Shown here: in pieces, positions 8,071 through 15,208 of the stretch
Numbering within the stretch: the stretch's first letter is position 1
Layout of the letters: every line of letters begins with the position of its first letter
Assembly: GCA_013820865.1 (NCBI GenBank)
Contig: JACDHU010000015.1
Coordinates: forward strand, 1 to 15,463
DNA length: 15,463 bases
From: Chloroflexota bacterium
GTDB lineage: Bacteria; Chloroflexota; Limnocylindria; QHBO01
Direction: 5' to 3'
Position numbers and translations under genes: made by a program
Notes under the pieces: generated by a model
Database searches by the model: none
What the model was told of the DNA's origin: nothing
Seen by the model: the letters and a program-made list of their open reading frames with translations, nothing else

Positions 8071-8103
8071 GGCTGTGGGACAACCCTAGCGGATCGGTCC
8101 ACA
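8071..8103. promoter_or_regulatory. Compact divergent promoter region between glgE and the sugar dehydrogenase
   Basis: Only 33 bp separate the two start codons. The palindromic CTAG at 8086-8089 forms part of a minus-strand TAGGGT (8083-8088), 12 nt before the glgE ATG. It also forms part of a plus-strand TAGCGG (8087-8092), 11 nt before the dehydrogenase ATG. TAnnnT at this distance is what leaderless transcripts of high-GC bacteria often show; the plus-strand version lacks the final T. No Shine-Dalgarno is clear on either side. The promoter call is inferred from spacing and motif only. Confidence 0.4.
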
Positions 8104-9390
8104 ATGTCGCGGATGTTGCTTGCCCATCGCCCGGTCGTGCTGCTGCTCATGAGTCTGGCCCTCGCAGCATGCAGCACGCCAGCCTCTCCTTCCGCACCGG
8201 AACGCTCAGCGGTTTCAAGGTCGCAGGACGGCTCGACCCCGTCGGCGGCGGCCTCCGCCAGCCCTTCACCCGACGACCCAGACGCATCGAACGCACCCAC
8301 GCGCGCTCCCGAGCCACCGCCACTGGCACTCGAGGAGGTGGCGAGCGGCCTCGCCGATCCCATCAACATCGCGGCGGCACCCGACGGCTGGCTCCTCGTG
8401 AACGAGCGCGCCGGACGCGTGATCGCGGTCAACCCGGACACCGGCGAGACGGCGGTCGCGCTCGACATCGGCGACCGGGTGCTGGGTGAGGGCGAGCGCG
8501 GACTGCTGGGGCTTGTTCTGCACCCCGCCTGGCCAGAGGTGGAACGGGCGTTCGTGCATTACAGCGACCGAAACGGCGACACGGTGATCTCTGAGTTCAC
8601 CGGCTCCGGCGATGCGCCGCAGACGTTCGACGCCAGCAGTGAGCGTGTCCTGCTCGAGCTCAACCAGCCCTACGCGAACCACAATGGCGGACAGCTCGCC
8701 TTCGGGCCGGACGGACACCTGTGGATCGGGCTGGGTGACGGCGGCTCCGGCGGTGATCCCGAGGGCAACGGTCAGGAACCCACCACCCTGCTCGGATCCA
8801 TCCTGCGGCTGGACATATCCGAGTCTGACGCGTACGCCATCCCGGGCGACAATCCATTCGCCGATGGCGCCGATGGCGCGCCCGAGGTCTACCTGTATGG
8901 CCTGCGCAACCCCTGGCGGTTCAGCTTCGACCGCGAGACCGAGGCGCTCTGGATCGCCGACGTTGGCCAGAACGCGTTCGAGGAGATCAACCGCCTCGAC
9001 ACGGTCGCCGATGCCGGCGCCAACCTGGGGTGGAACGTGATGGAGGGCCTGCATTGCTTCGAGTCCGGAGATTGCTCGAGGGATGGGCTCCTCCTGCCGA
9101 TCACCGAGTACGGACGCGACCTCGGATGCTCCGTGACCGGCGGCCACGTCTACCGCGGAGAGGCGATCGCGGACCTCGCCGGGTGGTACCTGTTCGGCGA
9201 CTACTGCACCGGCCTCGTCTTCGGCATCCCGTCCGACGCCGAGCCACCGGCCGACGGTTCGGCGGTCGAGCCCCGGCTCATGTTCGAGAGCGGCGCATCG
9301 ATCAGCGCCTTCGGCGAAGGGACCGATGGCGAGCTCTACCTCGCCGATCTGTCGAGCGGCACGGTCTACCGTATCGTCGTTGGCGGCTGA
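8104..9390 (+). CDS. PQQ-dependent sugar dehydrogenase-like lipoprotein (soluble glucose dehydrogenase family)
   Basis: A predicted exported, lipid-anchored six-bladed beta-propeller of the sGDH/YliI aldose dehydrogenase family, which oxidises sugars with PQQ. The 428-residue protein starts at the ATG at 8104. A type II signal peptide (hydrophobic VVLLLMSLALAAC) ends in a lipobox with lipidated C23. A disordered Ser/Ala/Pro linker runs to about residue 73. The propeller (75-428) has the family marks GLLGLVLHPAW with probable catalytic His H140, HYSDRNGD (152-159), ANHNGGQLAFGPDGHLWIGL (191-210) and YGLRNPWRFSFD. GLHCFESGDC holds a probable disulfide pair, and YLFGDYCTGLVFG follows near the end. 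The frame is open far upstream (to 7477), but that part is antisense to glgE. It ends 25 bp inside the convergent radC-like gene. Actual substrate and PQQ use are unproven; related propellers sometimes have other roles. Confidence 0.9.
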   Translation: MSRMLLAHRPVVLLLMSLALAACSTPASPSAPERSAVSRSQDGSTPSAAASASPSPDDPDASNAPTRAPEPPPLALEEVASGLADPINIAAAPDGWLLVNERAGRVIAVNPDTGETAVALDIGDRVLGEGERGLLGLVLHPAWPEVERAFVHYSDRNGDTVISEFTGSGDAPQTFDASSERVLLELNQPYANHNGGQLAFGPDGHLWIGLGDGGSGGDPEGNGQEPTTLLGSILRLDISESDAYAIPGDNPFADGADGAPEVYLYGLRNPWRFSFDRETEALWIADVGQNAFEEINRLDTVADAGANLGWNVMEGLHCFESGDCSRDGLLLPITEYGRDLGCSVTGGHVYRGEAIADLAGWYLFGDYCTGLVFGIPSDAEPPADGSAVEPRLMFESGASISAFGEGTDGELYLADLSSGTVYRIVVGG

Positions 9391-10076
9391 CCCAGAGCGC
9401 CGAGCGCGCGCAGGCTCGTCCAGCGCCCGCGGCCGATGACCAGGTGGTCGAGCAGCTCAATATCAAGCAGGCGTCCCGCCTCGGCCAGCTCGGCTGTGAT
9501 GCGCAGGTCCTCGCCCGACGGCGTCGGATCACCGCTGGGGTGGTTGTGCGCCACGATGATGGCGGCCGCGCAGCCGCGGACCGCGTCGCGGTAGATCTCG
9601 CCGACGCGCACCGATGAACCCGCCAGGTTGCCGCGGTAGACCGTCCGCTCGGCGACAACCACGTTCTTCGTGTCGAGCATGAGGACGCGCAGCTCCTCGC
9701 GCTCCATGGACCCCATCGCGTCAATGAGAGGCTCGGCAACGTCGCCCGGCGTGCGGATCAGCCACGGCTCGGATGGCCACGCCCGCGCCACGCGACGTCC
9801 GAGCTCAATCGCCGCGGCCAGGCGCGGCACGACCGCGGAGCCGACACCGGCCACTCGCAGCTCCGCAGGGTGCGCTCGCATCACCTCGGACAGGGACCCG
9901 AAACGGTCGATGAGGCGGCGCGCCATTCTGCGCGACGCGCTGCCACCAAGGAGCAGGGACAGAAGCTCATCATCAGCACAAGCCTCTGCGCCGTGGCGCT
10001 CCAGCTGCTCGAGGGGCTCCGGACGCCGGACTCGGCGATCGAATGGGATCGGAACGGGGATCGGCTGTGTCGTCAT
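9366..10076 (-). CDS. radC: RadC-family JAB1/MPN-domain protein
   Basis: A 236-residue RadC-type protein of the length usual for the chromosomal family. The N-terminal part (about 17-97) is a helix-hairpin-helix region, with DDELLSLLLGG and ELRVAGVGSAVVPRLAAAIELG. The C-terminal JAB domain (about 105-230) carries the metalloprotease-like JAMM motif HNHPSGDPTPS (177-187), with metal ligands H177, H179 and probably D190 in SGEDLRIT. Its biochemical function is unknown despite the name: a DNA-repair role in E. coli was withdrawn, and a metallopeptidase or nuclease-accessory role is only inferred. The ATG at 10076 has no Shine-Dalgarno, but TATCGT sits 10 nt upstream, so it may be leaderless. The TAG stop at 9366-9368 lies within the 3' end of the convergent sugar dehydrogenase gene. 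Confidence 0.93.
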   Translation of the reverse strand: MTTQPIPVPIPFDRRVRRPEPLEQLERHGAEACADDELLSLLLGGSASRRMARRLIDRFGSLSEVMRAHPAELRVAGVGSAVVPRLAAAIELGRRVARAWPSEPWLIRTPGDVAEPLIDAMGSMEREELRVLMLDTKNVVVAERTVYRGNLAGSSVRVGEIYRDAVRGCAAAIIVAHNHPSGDPTPSGEDLRITAELAEAGRLLDIELLDHLVIGRGRWTSLRALGALGQPPTTIR

Positions 10077-10086
10077 CGGTCCAGTG

Positions 10087-10092
10087 ACGATA
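10087..10092 (-). promoter_or_regulatory. Possible -10 element for radC
   Basis: The minus strand reads GCTATCGT ending 10 nt before the radC ATG. TATCGT fits the TAnnnT consensus of sigma-70 -10 elements, and the spacing implies a 5' leader of only a few bases. I see no matching -35 box, so this is a weak call. Confidence 0.3.
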
Positions 10093-10097
10093 GCGCG

Positions 10098-10139
10098 CCG
10101 GTCATCACCGGCCGCTTACTGCCCGCTTACTGCGGCCGG
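10098..10139. repeat. Nested inverted repeats around a perfect 11-bp tandem duplication
   Basis: The 65-bp gap between the CPBP stop and the radC start is mostly palindromic. CCGGCCGC (10108-10115) and GCGGCCGG (10132-10139) form an 8-bp GC-only stem with a 16-nt loop. A second, mutually exclusive hairpin pairs CCGGT (10098-10102) with ACCGG (10107-10111). Spanning the larger hairpin's loop is an 11-bp unit, CCGCTTACTGC, repeated exactly twice (10112-10122, 10123-10133). There is no T-run after the stem on either strand, so it is not a standard intrinsic terminator. It could end or attenuate minus-strand transcription arriving from the purine operon. Confidence 0.6.
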
Positions 10140-10141
10140 CG

Positions 10142-11152
10142 TCAGACCGGGAGGCGCAGCACGTCGAAGCGTACGAGAAGCGCGAGCGCGACCGAGATCC
10201 CGTTGACCGTGGCATGCATCACGATCGGCGCCAGCAGGCTGCCGGTGCGGTGGTAGACCCAGGCCAACGCCAGGCCGAGCAGGAAGATCGGCAGCAGCGA
10301 CACGACCGAGAGGTGGATGGCAGCGAACAGGGCCGATGAGCCGATGAACGCCCAACGTCGCCCGCCCTCGCGCAGCCAGGCGTTGAACACGACCCCGCGG
10401 AAGAAGACCTCCTCCGCAATCGGCGCCAGGATCACGACCGCGACGATTACCAGCCACGGCTCGACGACCGCGATGGCCTGCTCCGCAGCCTGGAGTCCGG
10501 GGTCGAAGCCGATTTGCTCCAGCAGCACCACGACCGCCGCCGAGAGCGCGGTGGCTATGAACCAGGCCAGGATTCCCCACCCCAGGCCGGACCGAAGGGC
10601 ACCGACCGGGTCCGTGCCACCGAAGGCGGGGAGCGCAGCCAGGGCGTTGGGGCGGAAGACGAGGAGCCAGCTCACGAACAGCATGCCGACCTGGGCCGAG
10701 ACGAGGATGATTGCGGCGCCCAGGAGCGTCAGCTCTCCGTCGCCGAACAGGAGAGCGGTCGCATCCGAGCTGAACGGCGCGTTAAGGACCGACGCGATGA
10801 CGAGCACGAGCGCGAGGAGGATGAACACCGACGGGCCGCGGTAGCGCTCCGGGGCAAGGTGGGCGCGGACCCGGAGCTGGCGAACGGCGCTCCACACGAG
10901 TCCGGCCACGAAAGCCATAGCGCCGGCGAGTGCCAGCCACGCCAGGATGGACGGATCGTCCATCTCAAGCTGGCCCTCCGTGACGAGCATCGCAGTCGCC
11001 AGCGCGCCGATGGCCACGATGGCGCCGCCGATGGCCAACACAGGGCCCGGCCATCGGGGCATGCGGACCGTGTTCGGCCCGGCGGTTGGATGCGGTCCCG
11101 ACGGGAGCACAGACCGCTCGGGCCCGGACCCCTCAGGCCCCGCCGGCTTCAC
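10142..11152 (-). CDS. CPBP-family intramembrane metalloprotease (CAAX/Rce1-like)
   Basis: A multi-pass membrane protein of the Abi/CPBP family (Rce1 relatives). It has 336 residues from the GTG at 11152, which is preceded by a GGAG Shine-Dalgarno 10 nt upstream and lies 17 bp after the zinc-ribbon stop. An ATG at 11062 would give 306 residues and drop a Pro/Gly-rich N-terminus. About eight hydrophobic segments are visible, the first at 37-57 and the next at 69-90. The three family motifs are all present: EEVFFR (247-252), FAAIH (276-280) and HATVN (313-317), so the presumed glutamate/histidine active site is intact. Substrates of bacterial CPBP proteases are mostly unknown; roles in peptide maturation, immunity and membrane protein turnover are known in the family. 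It is probably the last gene of the transcript that begins with purF. Confidence 0.9.
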   Translation of the reverse strand: MKPAGPEGSGPERSVLPSGPHPTAGPNTVRMPRWPGPVLAIGGAIVAIGALATAMLVTEGQLEMDDPSILAWLALAGAMAFVAGLVWSAVRQLRVRAHLAPERYRGPSVFILLALVLVIASVLNAPFSSDATALLFGDGELTLLGAAIILVSAQVGMLFVSWLLVFRPNALAALPAFGGTDPVGALRSGLGWGILAWFIATALSAAVVVLLEQIGFDPGLQAAEQAIAVVEPWLVIVAVVILAPIAEEVFFRGVVFNAWLREGGRRWAFIGSSALFAAIHLSVVSLLPIFLLGLALAWVYHRTGSLLAPIVMHATVNGISVALALLVRFDVLRLPV

Positions 11153-11169
11153 GGACGATGGGCTCCGGC

Positions 11170-11781
11170 TCAGGTGTTGGTTGCGCCGCGTAGACGGGCG
11201 TGCTCGGCGGTGGCATCGGCGCCCGAGGTGACGTTGTCTGCCGCCTCAGCCGACTCGACCGCTGCCGCGGACCGTCCGCTCTGGCGAGCGGCCTTCGAGG
11301 ATTCGCGGCCGAAGTCGGTGCCACAGAAGGCGCACAGCGACCACGTCGGCTCCGCCAGGCGATTGCACGACGGGCAGACGCGGTGGAGCCGCGTGCGGCA
11401 GTTGGGGCAGACGAGCCAATCACTGTCGACTCGATCGCGGCACACCGGACACAGCTCGTTCTTCTCCACCTCGGCCAGCAGGCTCTCCTCGGCCAGGGAG
11501 CGTTCGTACACCTCGGCCAGTGTCTCGCGCGGCCGGACGATGAGGAACAGGACCACGGCGAACAGGAACAGGAGGGGAGTGAAGAAGATGATCAGGGCGG
11601 CGGCGAAGTAGGGCAGGATCGGATTCTCGGTGCGCGCCTGCATGTCGCGGAAGGCCCAGTAGGCCGTTCCCAACCACAGGAGCACCACGTAGATCACGAT
11701 GAGCTGACTGGCCAGCTGGACGATCGGGTTGCTCAGGAATCCTTCCCAGAACTCGCCGATCGGACCGAGAATTGCTTCCAT
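11170..11781 (-). CDS. Membrane protein with two C-terminal zinc ribbons
   Basis: A 203-residue protein of no known function, with no family I can name beyond a double zinc-ribbon architecture. Two transmembrane helices at about 20-42 and 58-82 form a hairpin. A short charged helix (84-108) leads to two CxxC...CxxC ribbons: C111/C114 with C125/C128, and C136/C139 with C150/C153. The tail after residue 160 is Ser/Ala/Glu-rich and probably disordered. The ribbons should face the cytoplasm, as positively charged residues (RPRET) follow helix 2. The ATG at 11781 has AGAGG three nt upstream. It starts 17 bp after the purN stop and ends 17 bp before the CPBP gene, so all are probably co-transcribed. 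A scaffold or sensor role at the membrane is possible but not shown. Confidence 0.85.
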   Translation of the reverse strand: MEAILGPIGEFWEGFLSNPIVQLASQLIVIYVVLLWLGTAYWAFRDMQARTENPILPYFAAALIIFFTPLLFLFAVVLFLIVRPRETLAEVYERSLAEESLLAEVEKNELCPVCRDRVDSDWLVCPNCRTRLHRVCPSCNRLAEPTWSLCAFCGTDFGRESSKAARQSGRSAAAVESAEAADNVTSGADATAEHARLRGATNT

Positions 11782-11798
11782 CTACCTCTGCCTGGCCT

Positions 11799-12427
11799 CT
11801 ACTGCGTGCACTCAGGCGCCGCTGGCGCGCTTCCCCGTCCGCAGATGCTAGCACGGGGCGTGCCTTCGGGCCGCTCGCGAGCAATCGAGGTCAGTGTGGC
11901 CACGAGCAGCCGATGCTCCGCGCGCAAAACCCGAGCGGCCAACGTCTCGGCATCGTCACCGGGCCGCACCGGAACACCCGACTGCGCGATGATCCGTCCA
12001 CCATCGAGGTCCGCGCTGACCTCGTGAATCGTCACCCCGGTTTCGACATCATCGGCATCGAGCACGGACCGATGCACCGCCAATCCCACCATTCCGGCTC
12101 CGCCATGCGCGGGCAGGAGACTGGGATGAATGTTGATGGTCCGGCCGCCGAACGCGGAGAAGTACGACGGCCGCAGTAGACGGTCGTAGCCCGCCAGGAG
12201 CGCCAGATCCACACCCGCAGAGGACAGCGCCTCCCCGATCGCGGCGTCTCGCGCCGAGGCATCGGCGAAGTCCGACACCTGCAGGACCACCCACCGGACC
12301 CTATGGGCGGCCGCTGCCTCAAGCGCGCGGACGCCCGGACGGTTGCTGATCACGATCGCCACCTCGAACTCCGCACGCAGCACGGCCTCGAGGTTCGATC
12401 CGCGCCCCGAGACCAGGACGCCGAGCC

Positions 12428-12431
<4 letters not shown>
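11799..12431 (-). CDS. purN: Phosphoribosylglycinamide formyltransferase PurN
   Basis: Transfers the formyl group of 10-formyl-THF to GAR, the third step of de novo purine synthesis. The protein has 210 residues, the usual PurN length, from the ATG at 12431, which shares an ATGA overlap with the purM stop. The frame is open 19 codons further upstream, but that part lies inside purM and precedes the conserved start RLGVLVSGRGSNLEAVL (2-18). That segment is the phosphate-binding loop. Catalytic N100 and H102 lie in INIHPSLLPA, and D143 is in DLDGGRIIAQ. The loop after HPSLLPA reads HGGAGMVG rather than the better-known FxGxxA pattern, a variant I believe occurs in other bacterial PurN. The last ~20 residues are Gly/Ala-rich and weakly conserved. 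Confidence 0.95.
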
Positions 12432-13461
<1,030 letters not shown>

Positions 13462-13465
<4 letters not shown>

Positions 13466-14997
13466 CGGCGTTCCATGGCGAGTTTGTCGAGCTCGAGCGG
13501 GACATCAGTCGGGTAGATGCCGTCAAAGCATGCGGTGCAGCGCGCTTCGGTGTTCCCGCCGACAGCGGCCAGCATTCCGGCCTTGGAGAGATAGCCCAGC
13601 GAGTCGGCACCGATGGCTCGCCGGATGCCATCTGTCGAATGGGTGGCGGCGATGAGCTCGTCACGGCGCCCGGTGTCGACGCCCATGTAGCACGGGTGGC
13701 GCATCTCGGGCGAGTGAATGCGGACGTGGACCTCGGCGGCACCCGCGCGGCGCACCATCGCCACGATTGGTCCGGTTGTCGTGCCACGCACGATCGAATC
13801 GTCGACGACTACGACTCGTTTGTCGCGCAGCAGCTCGGGGAGCGGGTTGAACTTGAGGCGCACCGACTCCTCCCGCCCCGCCTGGGCCGGCTGGATGAAC
13901 GAGCGCCCGACGTAGCGCGACTTGATCAACCCTTCGCGGTAGGGCAGACCTGCCTCCTCCGCGTAGCCGATGGCGGCCGGGACCGCCGAATCGGGGACGG
14001 CGATGACGAGGTCCGCATCGGCCGGCTGTTCGCGCGCGAGCGCGCGCCCCATCTCGAGCCGCGCCTCGTACAGCAGGCGACCATCGATCACGCTGTCTGG
14101 CCGCGCCAGGTACACGTACTCGAACACGCACAGACGCTCGCGCTCCGGCGTGGCAAGCGCGGAGCGGTGGGAGTCGATGCCGGCATCAGTGATCGTGAGC
14201 ACCTCGCCGGCCTCGACATCACGCACGAACTGCGCGCCCATGGCATCGAGGGCCGTGCTCTCCGACGCAACCGCCCAGCCGCCACCCGGCAGGCGGCCCA
14301 GCGCCAGCGGGCGAAAGCCAATGGGATCCCGCGCGGCGATGAGCGCATCGGCCGTGAGCATGCTGAAGGTGTAGGCGCCGGTCGCGCGGTGGAATGCATG
14401 GTCAACGCGATGCGCCCAGGTGCGCCCAGGTGCGTGCGCGATGAGCTTGGCGAGCACCTCGGTGTCCGACGCCGACGCGAACTCGATACCCTGCTCGGTC
14501 AGCTCGTCGCGCAGCCAGCGCGCGTTGGTGAGGTTGCCGTTGTGGCCCAGCATGAGCTCGCCGATGTCGGTCTGCGCGTACACCGGCTGCACATTGGGAA
14601 GGGTGTTCGAGCCGGTCGTGCTGTAGCGGGTGTGACCGATGGCCGCCACCGGCGGACGAGCACCGTCGAGCCGGCCCCCATCCAGCCGACCCCCATCCAG
14701 CCGACCCCCATCCAGCCGACCCCCATCCAGCCGACTCAGCGTTTCCTCGTCGAACACACTCGCCACGAGTCCCAGCCGTTTATGGAGGCTGAGCTGGATT
14801 CCATCACTGACCGCGATACCGGCCGACTCCTGCCCGCGATGCTGGAGCGCGTGAAGGCCGACGTACGCCATCCGGGCGAGGCGAGCGCCCGGAGCCCAGA
14901 TACCCACGACACCGCACTCGTCCCGCGGTCCGTGGGGCTCATAGATGGGTAGCGCGTCGCCGATACCGTCATGCGACAGCTGAATGGGCGGGCGCAC
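13462..14997 (-). CDS. purF: Amidophosphoribosyltransferase PurF with an inserted pentapeptide repeat
   Basis: Commits PRPP to purine synthesis, making phosphoribosylamine from PRPP and glutamine. From the GTG at 14997 it has 511 residues: a 27-residue leader, then catalytic C28 (ECGVVGIWAPG), so propeptide cleavage before Cys is expected. The Ntn glutaminase domain spans about 28-260 (ALQHRGQESAGIAVS, GHNGNLTNARW). The phosphoribosyltransferase domain holds the PRPP loop VVVVDDSIVRGTTTG (395-409). Cysteines C290, C436, C487 and C490 match the [4Fe-4S] ligands of the Bacillus-type enzyme. Residues 89-113 are five RLDGG/RLDGA units where relatives have a short turn before AIGHTRYSTTG. The start is uncertain: a TTG at 15009 is possible, and an ATG at 15040 is out of frame, opening a 23-codon overlapping ORF. 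The frame is open to 15357, but the upstream part does not look like protein. Confidence 0.94.
14411..14430. repeat. 10-bp perfect tandem duplication inside purF
   Basis: TGCGCCCAGG occurs twice in direct succession. It encodes part of APGRTWAHR in the glutaminase domain, a segment whose length looks normal for PurF. So the present two-copy state appears to be the working one. The unit is not a multiple of three, so slippage to one or three copies would break the reading frame. Confidence 0.85.
14661..14735. repeat. 15-bp minisatellite in purF: four perfect copies and one degenerate copy
   Basis: The plus-strand unit CCCCATCCAGCCGAC is repeated exactly at 14676, 14691, 14706 and 14721, with an 11/15 match at 14661-14675. 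In the purF reading frame each unit is CGG CTG GAT GGG GGT (RLDGG); the degenerate one gives RLDGA. Because the unit is 15 bp, copy-number change adds or removes whole pentapeptides. The identical third-base positions point to recent expansion by slippage or unequal exchange, not to selection for a peptide. Confidence 0.95.
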
Positions 14998-15080
14998 GGG
15001 GTGGGTCAAGCGGATTGGGGCGAGCCAGGCACAGGGCCATGATAGCCAGTGAGCGGCAGTGCGCGGGAACCTTCGGCGGG

Positions 15081-15097
15081 AGTACCGATCAGGTACT
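15081..15097. promoter_or_regulatory. Operator-like dyad upstream of purF
   Basis: AGTACC (15081-15086) and GGTACT (15092-15097) are perfect 6-bp inverted half-sites separated by GATCA. The 17-bp size suits a dimeric repressor. It lies about 85 bp upstream of the purF start, beyond the putative -10, and about 110 bp upstream of the plus-strand gene, so it could serve either. No repressor family is implied by the sequence. Confidence 0.35.
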
Positions 15098-15110
15098 GCA
15101 CCGATCCACA

Positions 15111-15135
15111 CCATCGCTTGGAAAGGGTGCGATGG
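15111..15135. promoter_or_regulatory. Second inverted repeat in the purF upstream region
   Basis: CCATCGC (15111-15117) and GCGATGG (15129-15135) form a perfect 7-bp dyad with an 11-nt centre. As RNA from the plus strand it would be a hairpin about 70 nt before the membrane-protein start. As DNA it could be an operator. It has no T-run and so is not a terminator. Confidence 0.3.
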
Positions 15136-15208
15136 CGAGAGTGCTGCAACGCACCGCCGGACCATCGGCCCATGGTCGAGCCGGGGCTCCCGGTTCATCC
15201 TCTCGACG

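Larger units (their letters stand above)
14998..15208. promoter_or_regulatory. Divergent intergenic region upstream of purF and of the plus-strand membrane gene
   Basis: The longest non-coding stretch in the window (211 bp). On the minus strand TATCAT (15039-15044) is one base from the TATAAT consensus and would give a purF leader of about 35 nt; no good -35 box is seen. Two dyads lie further upstream and are listed separately. I could not match the leader to a known purine, PRPP or glycine riboswitch, and no intrinsic terminator is visible. Confidence 0.4.

Noticed and set aside
7477..8103. Upstream extension of the sugar dehydrogenase reading frame
   Set aside because: It lies antisense to glgE, and a signal peptide with lipobox begins right after the ATG at 8104.
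10098..10139. Intrinsic (Rho-independent) terminator
   Set aside because: The stem is GC-rich enough, but no T-run follows on either strand.
10514..11611. 365-codon plus-strand ORF opposite the CPBP and zinc-ribbon genes
   Set aside because: Composition is Arg/Glu/His-rich and low in hydrophobic structure; the minus-strand genes have clear family motifs.
14661..14735. CRISPR array
   Set aside because: Head-to-tail 15-bp units without spacers inside an intact coding frame; this is a minisatellite.
14998..15208. Purine riboswitch upstream of purF
   Set aside because: None of the conserved junction or loop sequences of the known purine-class riboswitches could be found in the leader.
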